From: an uncultured Bacteroidales bacterium
GTDB lineage: Bacteria; Bacteroidota; Bacteroidia; Bacteroidales; Muribaculaceae
Assembly (NCBI GenBank): GCA_947072905.1
Contig: CAMTKF010000001.1
Span: 62,001 to 126,000 of the forward strand
Length of the DNA: 64,000 nucleotides
Direction: 5' to 3'
Part shown: piece after piece, positions 41,385 to 51,207 of the stretch
Position numbering within the stretch: position 1 is the stretch's first letter
How the letters are laid out: each line of letters starts with the position of its first letter
Translations under genes and position numbers: made by a program
The notes under the pieces: generated by a model
What the model saw: only the letters and a program-made list of their open reading frames with translations
The model's database searches: none
What the model was told of the DNA's origin: nothing

Positions 41385-42299
41385 ATGAACCCAAACAGTC
41401 TTGTATCCATTGCCGACATAACGAAGGATGAGATTTTAAGCTTGCTCGAACGTGCACGCTACTTCGAGGAACACCCCAACAGCAAAATCCTTGACGGACG
41501 TGTCGTGGCAACCCTTTTCTTCGAGCCGTCCACCCGCACCCGTCTCAGTTTTGAAACTGCTGTAAACCGTCTCGGCGGTCGAATTATCGGTTTCTCAGAC
41601 CCGGGCACCTCATCATCGGCCAAAGGCGAAACCCTGAAGGATACCATAAAGATGGTTGCCAACTATGTTGACCTCATTATCATGCGTCATCATCTCGAGG
41701 GTGCGGCACGTTATGCCACCGAAGTAACCGAAGTTCCCGTAATCAACGCAGGCGACGGCGCCAACCAGCACCCGTCGCAGACCATGCTTGACCTCTATTC
41801 AATATACAAGACACAAGGACGCCTCACCGACCTGACAATAACCATGGTGGGCGACCTTAAATATGGCCGCACAGTACATTCGCTGCTTATGGCTATGAAA
41901 TACTTCAAGCCAAAGTTCAACTTTGTGGCTTCCAAAGAACTGGCCATGCCTCAGGAATACAAGGATTTCTGCGATGCCGAAGGAATCGAATACACGGAAA
42001 CCACCGACTTCTCACCCGAGGTAATCAACTCCTCCGACATTATATACATGACCCGTGTGCAGCGCGAACGATTCACCGACCCTATGGAATATGAACGTGT
42101 GAAAGACCTCTACACACTGCATAATGCCATGCTCGACGACTCAAAACCAAATCTGCGCATATTGCATCCGCTGCCCCGTGTCAACGAAATCGACATTGAT
42201 GTTGACGACAACCCCAAAGCTTACTACTTCGAACAAGCCCGTAACGGACTTTTTGCCCGCCAGGCTATAATAACACGTGCTCTCGGAATTGATATCTGA
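41385..42299 (+). CDS. pyrB: Aspartate carbamoyltransferase catalytic subunit
   Basis: [27 protein letters not shown]. Confidence 0.97.
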   Translation: MNPNSLVSIADITKDEILSLLERARYFEEHPNSKILDGRVVATLFFEPSTRTRLSFETAVNRLGGRIIGFSDPGTSSSAKGETLKDTIKMVANYVDLIIMRHHLEGAARYATEVTEVPVINAGDGANQHPSQTMLDLYSIYKTQGRLTDLTITMVGDLKYGRTVHSLLMAMKYFKPKFNFVASKELAMPQEYKDFCDAEGIEYTETTDFSPEVINSSDIIYMTRVQRERFTDPMEYERVKDLYTLHNAMLDDSKPNLRILHPLPRVNEIDIDVDDNPKAYYFEQARNGLFARQAIITRALGIDI

Positions 42300-42304
42300 A
42301 TCTT

Positions 42305-42766
42305 ATGGAAACTAAAAAAGAACTCGCCGTTGCCGCTCTGCGCCACGGCACCGTAATCGACCATATTCCATCATCAGCATTGTTTAAGGCTGTAAAAATC
42401 CTGGGCCTCGAAAACTGCGACAATGCCGTAACAATCGGTTGCAATCTCGCGAGCAAGAAACTCGGCACAAAGGGCATAATCAAGGTTGCTGACAAGATTT
42501 TTGACAGCGCCACTCTCAACCGCATAGCCCTTATAGCTCCCACAGCAGTAGTCAATATTATAAACGACTACGATGTTGTGGAGAAGCATCCCGTAGCTTT
42601 GCCCGATACCATAGTAGGCATAGTGCGTTGCGCCAATCCAAAGTGTATCACCAACAACGAGCCCATGTCAACCAAGTTTGATGTGATCGAACGTGAGCCC
42701 GAGACCATAATACGATGCCGCTATTGCAACCATGCGGTTAAAGGCTCTGATGCAAAAATCCTCTGA
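42305..42766 (+). CDS. pyrI: Aspartate carbamoyltransferase regulatory subunit
   Basis: GTVIDHIPSSALFKAV, C-terminal CANPKCITNNEP...CRYCNH zinc site. Confidence 0.96.
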   Translation: METKKELAVAALRHGTVIDHIPSSALFKAVKILGLENCDNAVTIGCNLASKKLGTKGIIKVADKIFDSATLNRIALIAPTAVVNIINDYDVVEKHPVALPDTIVGIVRCANPKCITNNEPMSTKFDVIEREPETIIRCRYCNHAVKGSDAKIL

Positions 42767-42788
42767 TATACACTCTAACAAGCTCTGA

Positions 42789-43352
42789 ATGAAGCTAAGC
42801 TGGAAACCCGGAACGATGCTTAACCCGCTCCCGGCGGTATTGGTTTCTTGTGGCGACAGTCACAGGTCCAACCTCATCACCATAGCCTGGACCGGTACAA
42901 TATGCACCAATCCTCCTATGCTCTATATATCGGTGAGACCAGAACGGTTTTCATATAATCTTATCAAAGAGAATATGGAATTCACGGTCAATCTCACCAC
43001 TGCCGATATGGCACGCGCTACAGACTACTGCGGAGTGCGTTCAGGCCGCGACCACGACAAATGGAAAGAATGCGGACTTACGCCCGAAACCGGTCAAGCC
43101 GTAAGTTGCCCTTCTATAAAAGAGTCGCCGCTGTGTATAGAGTGCCATGTAAAGCAGATAGTACACCTCGGCTCCCACGACATGTTTATAGCCGAGGTTG
43201 CCAATGTGCTTGCCGACGAGCAATACATCGACCCTGCCACCGGTGCCTTCGATCTGGCAAAAGCCAATTTGCTGAGCTACTCACACGGAAAATATTTCGA
43301 CACCGGGAGCTATCTCGGACATTTCGGATTTTCAGTTAAAAAGAAAAAATAA
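42789..43352 (+). CDS. Flavin reductase family protein (FMN-binding split barrel)
   Basis: PLPAVLVSCGD...NLITIAWTGTICTNPPMLYISVRPERFSYNLIKE. Confidence 0.88.
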   Translation: MKLSWKPGTMLNPLPAVLVSCGDSHRSNLITIAWTGTICTNPPMLYISVRPERFSYNLIKENMEFTVNLTTADMARATDYCGVRSGRDHDKWKECGLTPETGQAVSCPSIKESPLCIECHVKQIVHLGSHDMFIAEVANVLADEQYIDPATGAFDLAKANLLSYSHGKYFDTGSYLGHFGFSVKKKK

Positions 43353-43385
43353 CCTTGCCTCAAAGGTCCTTAAAAATACGATTCA

Positions 43386-44666
43386 ATGGAAAAAGATTCG
43401 CAAATTTTCAATCTCATCGAGCTGGAACACCAGCGCCAGAAAAAAGGTATCGAACTTATCGCGTCAGAAAACTTCGTCAGCGACGATGTGATGCGTGCAA
43501 TGGGCTCATGCCTCACCAACAAGTATGCTGAAGGCTATCCCGGCCACCGCTATTATGGCGGCTGCGGTGTGGTAGATCAGGTGGAAGACCTCGCCCGCGA
43601 CCGCGTAAAAGCCCTTTTCGGTGCTGAATATGCTAATGTTCAGCCCCACTCGGGAGCTCAGGCCAACATGGCTGTCTTCATGGCTTGCATGAAACCCGGC
43701 GATACCTTTATGGGACTCAATCTGGCTCACGGAGGACACCTCTCACACGGTAGCCCTGTCAACTTCTCGGGCCTTGTATTCAATGCCGTTGAATACAATG
43801 TAGATCGCTCTACCGGTCTTGTTGACTATGACCAGATGGAAGAAACCGCACATCGTGTGAAGCCCAAACTCATCGTAGGCGGCGCAAGTGCTTATTCGCG
43901 CGAATGGGATTATGCCCGCATGCGCAAGATTGCCGATGAAGTAGGCGCTATCCTCATGATTGATATGGCTCACCCTGCCGGACTTATCGCTGCCGGACTC
44001 CTTGAGAATCCCCTGCCCTACGCCCACATCGTGACTTCTACCACCCACAAGACCCTCCGTGGTCCCCGCGGTGGTATTATCCTGATGGGCAAAGACTTCG
44101 AGAATCCTTGGGGCAAGACAACACCCAAAGGCGTGGTGCGCATGATGAGCTCGTTGCTCGACTCAGCTGTATTCCCCGGTGTTCAGGGCGGCCCGCTCGA
44201 ACACGTAATTGCCGGTAAGGCAGTAGCATTCGGCGAAGCTCTCAGCCCCGAATTCAAAGTCTATCAGACACAGGTGCGCGAGAATGCTCGCGTAATGTCA
44301 AAAGCCCTTACCGACCTTGGCTATGATGTGGTTAGCGGCGGTACCGACAACCACTGTGTACTCGTAGACCTGCGTTCCAAGTTCCCCGAACTCACCGGTA
44401 AGGTTGCAGAGAAGGTACTGGTTGACGCCGATATCACAGCCAACAAGAACATGGTTCCGTTTGACTCACGTTCGCCGTTCCAGACCTCAGGTATCCGTCT
44501 TGGCACACCCGCAATCACCACACGCGGCGCCAAGGAACCCATGATGGGCCAAATCGTAGAGCTGATTGATACCGTTCTGTCAAACCATGAGGATGAAAAG
44601 ATTATCACCTCTGTGCGCGAGAAGGTAAACAGCATCATGATGGAATATCCCATGTTTGCCTGGTAA
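43386..44666 (+). CDS. glyA: Serine hydroxymethyltransferase
   Basis: [42 protein letters not shown]-Lys motif. Confidence 0.97.
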   Translation: MEKDSQIFNLIELEHQRQKKGIELIASENFVSDDVMRAMGSCLTNKYAEGYPGHRYYGGCGVVDQVEDLARDRVKALFGAEYANVQPHSGAQANMAVFMACMKPGDTFMGLNLAHGGHLSHGSPVNFSGLVFNAVEYNVDRSTGLVDYDQMEETAHRVKPKLIVGGASAYSREWDYARMRKIADEVGAILMIDMAHPAGLIAAGLLENPLPYAHIVTSTTHKTLRGPRGGIILMGKDFENPWGKTTPKGVVRMMSSLLDSAVFPGVQGGPLEHVIAGKAVAFGEALSPEFKVYQTQVRENARVMSKALTDLGYDVVSGGTDNHCVLVDLRSKFPELTGKVAEKVLVDADITANKNMVPFDSRSPFQTSGIRLGTPAITTRGAKEPMMGQIVELIDTVLSNHEDEKIITSVREKVNSIMMEYPMFAW

Positions 44667-44672
44667 AACCTG

Positions 44673-45371
44673 ATGTCAAAAAAGATTCACATCATAATTG
44701 TAGCTGCCGGCAGCGGTTCCCGATTCGGGGGATCGCTGCCCAAGCAGTTTTGCGATCTCGCCGGCAAGCCGGTGCTGATGCGTACCATCGAGGCCTGCCG
44801 CGGAGTGCTGCCCGGTGCGACTGTCACAGTAGTTGTATCTGAGGAAATGCTTGACTACTGGCACATGCTCTGCGATGCACTGCAGTTTGACTCGCCCGAC
44901 ATAGCAATCGGAGGCAGCTCACGGTTTGAGTCGGTGCACAACGGCTTGGCAAAGGTAGAGCCCGACACCGATATAATCATGGTACACGACGGAGCACGCC
45001 CCTTGCCTACCCGCGACATATTCCATTCTCTTGTCGAAGCTCTTGACAACAAGAAATGCAATGGCGCCATCCCGGCGATAAATGTGACCGACTCGCTTCG
45101 TCGTCTGGCACCTGACAACGATATGAGCGAGGCTGTTGACCGCTCGGTATACCGTGCGGTACAGACCCCACAGGCCTTCCCGGCCAAACTGTTGACTGAA
45201 GCATACGAAAAAGCAGCCAAAAGCGGTAACGAATTCACTGACGATGCCTCGGTGATGGAATTTGCCGGATTTAATAAATTGAAACTTGTACCCGGTAATA
45301 TCCGCAATATAAAGATCACCAATCCGGGCGATCTTGCTTTGGCTTCGTACTATATCAACCGGCTCTCATGA
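44673..45371 (+). CDS. ispD: 2-C-methyl-D-erythritol 4-phosphate cytidylyltransferase
   Basis: IIVAAGSGSRFGGSLPKQFCDLAGKPVLMRTIEA; VHDGARPLPT. Confidence 0.95.
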   Translation: MSKKIHIIIVAAGSGSRFGGSLPKQFCDLAGKPVLMRTIEACRGVLPGATVTVVVSEEMLDYWHMLCDALQFDSPDIAIGGSSRFESVHNGLAKVEPDTDIIMVHDGARPLPTRDIFHSLVEALDNKKCNGAIPAINVTDSLRRLAPDNDMSEAVDRSVYRAVQTPQAFPAKLLTEAYEKAAKSGNEFTDDASVMEFAGFNKLKLVPGNIRNIKITNPGDLALASYYINRLS

Positions 45372-47458
45372 ACTCACTGAGGCGGCTCGACATAAAATAC
45401 GTTAAAGGCATCGGCCCCAAACGTGCCGAACTGCTGTCGAAGGAGTTGAATATACGCACCGCCTACGACCTGCTGCACCATTTTCCAAGCTCATACGTTG
45501 ACCGTACTTCGATATACACTATACGTGAGTTTGAGGGAGATATGCCCTCGGTGCAGGTCAAGGGGCGATTCATAAACTTCAACGTATTGGGCGAAGGCGC
45601 AAAGACTCGCCTTGTGGGCATATTCACTGATGGCAGTGCTACCATGGAAGTGGTTTGGTTTCAGGGAATAAAACGCATACGCGAGTCATTGCACACATCT
45701 ACAGAATACATCCTGTTCGGAAAGCCGACCACTTTCAACGAGCGGTGGCAAATGTCGCATCCCGAAGTAGATACCCTCGAAAAAGCCGCTACCCAGATAG
45801 GGCTTCGAGGGGTGTACCCGCTCACAGAGAAACTGCGCGACCGCAATATAGGTTCGCGCCAACTGCATGACTGGATTTGCGAGTTGCTGAATTCGCGTCC
45901 GCCATTTGCAGAATCACTACCCGCATCTGTTATCGAGGAGTGCAAACTGATGAGTCTTGACAGAGCCATCAGGGAAATTCATAAGCCGTCGGCCCCGGCA
46001 TCGCTGGCCAAAGCAAGGGAACGCATGAAGTTTGAAGAACTTTTCTACATTCAGACCGACATGCTGATGCGTTCGCGCGACCGTAAGTCAGTGACCGAAG
46101 GATTCCGCTTCACATCCATAGGCAGATACTTCAATAACTTCTACTCCACGTGCCTGCCCTTTCCGCTGACCGGGGCACAGAAACGCGTGATCAAAGAAAT
46201 AAGGATAGACACCAACACCGGGCGCCAGATGAACCGCCTTGTGCAAGGCGATGTAGGCTCGGGCAAGACCCTCGTAGCCCTTATGTCTATGCTCATAGCC
46301 TTGGACAACGGTTTTCAGGCGTGCCTTATGGCGCCGACCGAAATACTTGCAGGTCAGCACTATGAGACCATCCGTAGCCTTGCAGCCCCAATAGGTGTGA
46401 ATGTAAGGCTTCTCACCGGCTCAACCCGCAGCCGCGAGCGGCAGGAGATACACGAAGCCCTGGCATCAGGGGAACTTCATATTCTCATAGGAACGCATGC
46501 CGTTCTTGAAGATCCGGTAAAATTCCGTAATCTTGGAATGGCCGTTATTGATGAACAACATCGCTTCGGCGTTGCCCAAAGAGCCCGTCTGTGGGCCAAA
46601 AACACATGTCCGCCACACATACTGGTTATGACCGCCACCCCCATTCCGCGAACTCTTGCCATGACCGTATACGGCGACCTCGACGTATCTATAATTGATG
46701 AGCTTCCGCCGGGACGAAAGCCTGTGACCACACTGCTGCGCTACGACTCCAAACGCGAGGAAGTATACCGCGCAATAGGACGGCAACTTGCCGAAGGCCG
46801 TCAGGTCTACTTTGTATATCCTCTTATTGACGAAAACGAAAAGCTCGACCTGCGCTCGCTCACCGAGGGATATGACCTTATATGCGAGACATTCTCCAAT
46901 TACAGGGTGGCATTTGTTCACGGAAGACTAAAACCTGCTGAAAAAGACTATCAGATGGAGCTGTTTGCATCAGGCAAGGCACAGATTCTTGTAGCCACCA
47001 CCGTGATAGAAGTAGGCGTGAACGTACCCAATGCTACAATAATGCTGATTGAGAATGCCGAGCGATTCGGACTTAGTCAGTTGCACCAACTGCGCGGACG
47101 TGTAGGGCGTGGCGCTAATCAGAGCTACTGCATACTTATGTCAAAACTGAAGATTGCCAAAGAGACGCGTGAGCGCCTTGAACTGATGACACAGACCTCC
47201 GACGGATTCGTGATAGCCGAAGCCGATATGCGCATGCGCGGTCCGGGCGACATTGAAGGCACTATGCAGAGCGGCATACCCTTTGAGCTGCATATTGCCA
47301 ATCTGGCCACCGATGGAGAGATAATCTCACAGGCCCGACACGCCGCCGAACATCTGCTTGACTCAGACCCCACCCTCAGTCTACCTGCCAACCGAACATT
47401 CCTTATCTCGCTCAAAGAAGCGGTATCGCGTTCGACTGACTGGAGCAGAATCAGCTGA
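45368..47458 (+). CDS. recG: ATP-dependent DNA helicase RecG
   Basis: VQGDVGSGKTLVALM, VIDEQHRFGVAQR, MTATPIPRTLAMTVYGDLDVS, QLRGRVGRG. Confidence 0.97.
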   Translation: MNSLRRLDIKYVKGIGPKRAELLSKELNIRTAYDLLHHFPSSYVDRTSIYTIREFEGDMPSVQVKGRFINFNVLGEGAKTRLVGIFTDGSATMEVVWFQGIKRIRESLHTSTEYILFGKPTTFNERWQMSHPEVDTLEKAATQIGLRGVYPLTEKLRDRNIGSRQLHDWICELLNSRPPFAESLPASVIEECKLMSLDRAIREIHKPSAPASLAKARERMKFEELFYIQTDMLMRSRDRKSVTEGFRFTSIGRYFNNFYSTCLPFPLTGAQKRVIKEIRIDTNTGRQMNRLVQGDVGSGKTLVALMSMLIALDNGFQACLMAPTEILAGQHYETIRSLAAPIGVNVRLLTGSTRSRERQEIHEALASGELHILIGTHAVLEDPVKFRNLGMAVIDEQHRFGVAQRARLWAKNTCPPHILVMTATPIPRTLAMTVYGDLDVSIIDELPPGRKPVTTLLRYDSKREEVYRAIGRQLAEGRQVYFVYPLIDENEKLDLRSLTEGYDLICETFSNYRVAFVHGRLKPAEKDYQMELFASGKAQILVATTVIEVGVNVPNATIMLIENAERFGLSQLHQLRGRVGRGANQSYCILMSKLKIAKETRERLELMTQTSDGFVIAEADMRMRGPGDIEGTMQSGIPFELHIANLATDGEIISQARHAAEHLLDSDPTLSLPANRTFLISLKEAVSRSTDWSRIS

Positions 47459-47537
47459 AAGTTGCAGTTTTTAAACAGATTCATCACACGGAGCGTAAAT
47501 TATTAAACAAGCGTTGACCGTGTTCATTATTTTTTTG

Positions 47538-47545
47538 TAACTTTG
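47538..47545 (+). promoter_or_regulatory. Bacteroidetes -7 box TAACTTTG
   Basis: TAnnTTTG 44 nt before the MFS gene ATG. Confidence 0.6.
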
Positions 47546-47588
47546 CAACGAATCATGTCAATTCACAAATCAATCATTATACATAATT

Positions 47589-49079
47589 ATGACACAAGAA
47601 ATTAAAGTTCTTCTAAAAGACAAAGCATGGGCAAGATGGACCGCATTGGTGCTTGTGGCACTGATGATGTTCTTTGCATACATGTTTGTTGATGTGATGG
47701 GCCCTATAAAGAGCCTGCTGCTCCCCGACCTGGGATGGAACTCTACAGCCTATGGTACATACCGCGCTTCGGAATATTTTCTAAATGTTTGCGGTTTCCT
47801 GATTGTAGCCGGTTTTATCCTTGACAAAATGGGTATCCGCTTCACCGGCGTACTCTCGGCGTCACTCATGGTGATAGGTGCCGGAATCAAACTCTACGGT
47901 ATCAGCGATCTATTTGCAGGAAGCGCCCTGGCCGAATGGCTTGATACTTGGTGGGTGTCTATGCCTGCAAGTGCCAAGATGGCCTCGCTCGGTTTCATGA
48001 TATTCGGTTGCGGTTGTGAAATGGCCGGTACTACCGTTTCAAAGACAATCGCAAAATGGTTCAAGGGCAAAGAGATGGCTCTTGCCATGGGTCTTGAGAT
48101 GGCGATAGCACGTATCGGTGTTTTCGTAATATTCTCTATATCACCGATGATAGCCGAAAGCATGGGTTCTGTAGTTGCACCGGTGGCTTTCTGCACAGTG
48201 CTACTGCTTATCGGTCTTATCTGCTACTGCATATTCTGTGTTCTTGATACCAAACTTGACCGTCAGCTCGGTGCAGCCGCATCCGACGAAGAGGGTGAGG
48301 AAGAATTCAAGGCTTCAGACATCAAGAAAATCTTTTCAAGCCACATATTTTGGGTTGTAGCACTTCTGTGCGTTCTTTACTATTCAGCAATCTTCCCGTT
48401 CCAGGCTTATGGTGCCGAAATGTTGCAATGCAATCTTGACGGTATCTCCGCACAACAGGCAAGTGACATATTCCGTTGGTTCCCTGTCGGGGCTGCAATC
48501 ATAACAATATTTCTTGGCAATTTCCTCGACCGTAAGGGTAAAGGTGCGACCATGCTCATTTTAGGTGCTATACTTCTTATAGCATGTCACCTTATATTCG
48601 CTCTTCTTCTGCCTGTCACTCACAGCGAAGTCCTGGCCTACTCTACCATCATCGTACTCGGTATATCTTTTGCTCTTGTGCCGGCTGCTCTGTGGCCAAG
48701 TGTGCCCAAGATTATCGAAGAAAAAGTGCTTGGCAGCGCATATTGCTTGATTTTCTGGGTACAGAACATAGGCCTCTGCCTTGTACCTCTGCTTATCGGT
48801 GCTGTTCTTGACTCTGTAAACGCCACTAATCCCGGTGTAGTAGCCGCAAAGAATCAAATTGAAGCAATGAAAGCAGCCGGAGTTGACAACCCCGACGTAT
48901 TCATTCCTTACAATTATACCATACCCATGCTGATCTTCGCATGTTTTGGTGTTTTGGCTCTGCTGCTTGCCATCTATCTGAAAGCTCTTGACAAACGTAA
49001 ACACTACGGTCTTGAAGCTCCCAACATCAAGGCTTCCGTCTTGGCAGAGGAAGCTGAGGTTGAATCTGCTGAAGAATAA
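47589..49079 (+). CDS. MFS transporter
   Basis: About 12 predicted TM segments; KWFKGKEMALAMGLEMAIARIG and NFLDRKGKGATML MFS-like loops. Confidence 0.88.
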   Translation: MTQEIKVLLKDKAWARWTALVLVALMMFFAYMFVDVMGPIKSLLLPDLGWNSTAYGTYRASEYFLNVCGFLIVAGFILDKMGIRFTGVLSASLMVIGAGIKLYGISDLFAGSALAEWLDTWWVSMPASAKMASLGFMIFGCGCEMAGTTVSKTIAKWFKGKEMALAMGLEMAIARIGVFVIFSISPMIAESMGSVVAPVAFCTVLLLIGLICYCIFCVLDTKLDRQLGAAASDEEGEEEFKASDIKKIFSSHIFWVVALLCVLYYSAIFPFQAYGAEMLQCNLDGISAQQASDIFRWFPVGAAIITIFLGNFLDRKGKGATMLILGAILLIACHLIFALLLPVTHSEVLAYSTIIVLGISFALVPAALWPSVPKIIEEKVLGSAYCLIFWVQNIGLCLVPLLIGAVLDSVNATNPGVVAAKNQIEAMKAAGVDNPDVFIPYNYTIPMLIFACFGVLALLLAIYLKALDKRKHYGLEAPNIKASVLAEEAEVESAEE

Positions 49080-49126
49080 TTGAGCAAATTTTTAATCCAA
49101 AACTTGCAAATTCCAAAATAAAGCTT

Positions 49127-49134
49127 TAACTTTG
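49127..49134 (+). promoter_or_regulatory. Bacteroidetes -7 box TAACTTTG upstream of tRNA-Gln
   Basis: TAnnTTTG 19 nt before the tRNA 5' end. Confidence 0.65.
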
Positions 49135-49152
49135 CACCGCTTTTAGGCAGAT

Positions 49153-49223
49153 AGTCTTATGGTGTAATGGTAGCACTACAGGTTTTGGTTCTGTCTGTCC
49201 AGGTTCGAATCCTGGTAAGACTA
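49153..49223 (+). tRNA. tRNA-Gln, anticodon TTG
   Basis: Manual cloverleaf: acceptor AGTCTTA/TAAGACT, D-stem GTGT/GCAC, anticodon stem ACAGG/TCTGT with loop TTTTGGT, T-arm CCAGG TTCGAAT CCTGG. Confidence 0.93.
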
Positions 49224-49226
49224 CAG

Positions 49227-49270
49227 AAATATCACCAATTCGTTTCAGTTAGCGGGTTGGTGATATTTTT
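49227..49270 (+). terminator. Rho-independent terminator after tRNA-Gln
   Basis: AAATATCACCAA ... TTGGTGATATTT followed by T run. Confidence 0.85.
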
Positions 49271-49399
49271 ATTATGAGTGGAACAAATAATGCGCCAATA
49301 ATTATAAAAACGCATTCATCATTATCCACTACGAAATAAAGATATTGTCGGGCTATATGTTGTTTCTTTTTGCATCACTCATTCACATATACCGACTGC

Positions 49400-49434
49400 A
49401 GCGCGATTGGCCACTAAGGCCGGTCGCGCTTTTT
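49400..49434 (+). terminator. Second terminator-like hairpin in the tRNA-Gln/channel intergenic region
   Basis: AGCGCGA..GGCC...GGCC..TCGCGCT followed by TTTT. Confidence 0.65.
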
Positions 49435-49561
49435 ATCGTGGCATTGCATGACAGGACGAACTTTTATGTTTGGCAGCGCGTTTCTTTTTATATAAGTAAC
49501 CGTTGAAAAATAGTTTATATCATCTGCTTACTTAAAAACCGAATTTCTAAACAATTCATCC

Positions 49562-50287
49562 ATGGCAACTAATTCATCATCATCTGTGCCACAACGCAGT
49601 CCGGAATATCTTAAGGTGAAGAAGATTATCCTTACCTCGCTTAACCTTGTTGTTTTAATTCTGTCGGTTCTGCTGATTGTATTCATGTCTATAGAGACAT
49701 TCGATAAAGAAGATTTCCTGCAAAACCACACATACATGACGTTCCAGTTCTGGGTATGTATTGTATTTATGATTGATTTTTTTGTGGGATTGGCATACTC
49801 CGATGACAAGTTGAGGTATTTCAGAAGACATATAGTATTTCTTATTCTGTCAATTCCATATCTCAACATAATCAACCAGCTTGATCTGCAACTCACATAC
49901 GATGCCATGTATTTCATTCGGTTCATACCGCTGGCACGTGGCGCGCTGGCTATGAGCATAGTAATGGGCTATCTTTCGAGTAATGCCATATCAAGCCTGC
50001 TCGTCTCGTATATTGTCATAATGATATTGGTGGCTTACTTCTGTTCGCTCATATTCTATCAGCGCGAATCAGGCGTAAATCCGCAGGTCGATTCGTACTG
50101 GACAGCCCTGTGGTGGTCGGCAATGAATATGGCTACCGTGGGGTGCAATATCAATCCGGTGACAGTCTCGGGAAAAATAGTCGCGGTGGTGCTTCCTATT
50201 TCCGGCATGATAATCTTCCCGCTCTTCACCGTATACCTCACCGACTTCGTAACGCGCAATATAAGCAAGGCAAAACAGAAAAATTAG
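49562..50287 (+). CDS. Voltage-gated-like (6-TM) potassium channel family protein with atypical filter
   Basis: TM topology, R/K-rich stretch before S5, pore region WTALWWSAMNMATVGCNINPVTVSGKIVAVVLPISGM. Confidence 0.75.
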   Translation: MATNSSSSVPQRSPEYLKVKKIILTSLNLVVLILSVLLIVFMSIETFDKEDFLQNHTYMTFQFWVCIVFMIDFFVGLAYSDDKLRYFRRHIVFLILSIPYLNIINQLDLQLTYDAMYFIRFIPLARGALAMSIVMGYLSSNAISSLLVSYIVIMILVAYFCSLIFYQRESGVNPQVDSYWTALWWSAMNMATVGCNINPVTVSGKIVAVVLPISGMIIFPLFTVYLTDFVTRNISKAKQKN

Positions 50288-50307
50288 TGGAATTGCAGAG
50301 TTTTTTG

Positions 50308-50315
50308 TAACTTTG
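50308..50315 (+). promoter_or_regulatory. Bacteroidetes -7 box TAACTTTG
   Basis: TAnnTTTG 14 nt before the WxcM-like gene ORF start. Confidence 0.6.
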
Positions 50316-50328
50316 CAATAAATCTAAT

Positions 50329-51207
50329 ATGGCTTGCCTTATGATTGAGTTACCCAAAGTTGAGGACATTCGTGGAAACCTTTCGTTTATCGAGAGTGGC
50401 AACCGTGGGGTATGCCCGTTTGAAATAGAACGTGTGTACTGGATTTACGATGTGCCAACCGGACGAAAACGCAACGGCAGAGCTTTGCGGCACACCTCAG
50501 AAATGATAGTGGCAATGAGCGGAAGTTTTGACGTGGTGTGCATTAAACCGGATGGCACAAAAGAGGTCCACAGCCTAAACCGCAGCGACAGGGCACTGCA
50601 TATACCTCCCGGCACGTGGCGCGAAATCAATAATTTCTCGACAAACTCAGTAGCCATGGTACTCGCTTCAGGGCCATATAATGCAGATGAATATATATTC
50701 GACCCCGAAGGATTAGGTGAGGAATCACCGCAACCGTGCGCTGATTGCCATGAGGAAAAATCTGCAAAGACTTTTGCCGATCCGCATAAACACTCAGACC
50801 TGGCTAATGTAAGACGCATAACATTCGACCGCCATAAGCATGCAAACGGCACGCTTTCTGTGGCCGAGAACGGTGCGCCTCTGATTCCATTTGATATCCG
50901 CCGAGTCTTTTACCTGTATGATGTACCGGCCGATGCCAAGCGCGGCGGACATTCGCATTATCAGGCCGAAGAACTTATAATTGCTCTTTCAGGCAGTTTT
51001 GACGTAGTACTCGACGACGGCAAACATGCGCCCGAGCGTTTTTCACTTAACAGGCCATATACCGCACTCTACGTCCCCACCGGGCTATGGCGCACACTCG
51101 ACAACTTCTCGGGCGGATCGGTTTGCATGGTTCTTACATCAGAACGCTACTCCGAGCCCGACTATGTTAGAGATTACCAACTATTCAAGCAACTTACGGC
51201 TTTATGA
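50329..51207 (+). CDS. Tandem WxcM-like/sugar 3,4-ketoisomerase (FdtA/QdtA) cupin protein
   Basis: Two repeats: IERVYWIYDVPTGRKRNGRALRHTSEMIVAMSGSFDVV and IRRVFYLYDVPADAKRGGHSHYQAEELIIALSGSFDVV; start may be 50341. Confidence 0.87.
   Translation: MACLMIELPKVEDIRGNLSFIESGNRGVCPFEIERVYWIYDVPTGRKRNGRALRHTSEMIVAMSGSFDVVCIKPDGTKEVHSLNRSDRALHIPPGTWREINNFSTNSVAMVLASGPYNADEYIFDPEGLGEESPQPCADCHEEKSAKTFADPHKHSDLANVRRITFDRHKHANGTLSVAENGAPLIPFDIRRVFYLYDVPADAKRGGHSHYQAEELIIALSGSFDVVLDDGKHAPERFSLNRPYTALYVPTGLWRTLDNFSGGSVCMVLTSERYSEPDYVRDYQLFKQLTAL

Noticed and set aside
46466-46921. 151-aa minus-strand ORF inside recG
   Set aside because: Antisense shadow ORF of a well supported gene
49357-49506. 49-codon ORF MLFLFASLIHIYRLQRDWPLRPVALFIVALHDRTNFYVWQRVSFYISNR
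   Set aside because: A terminator-like hairpin (49400-49434) falls inside it and there is no homology I recognise; more likely non-coding
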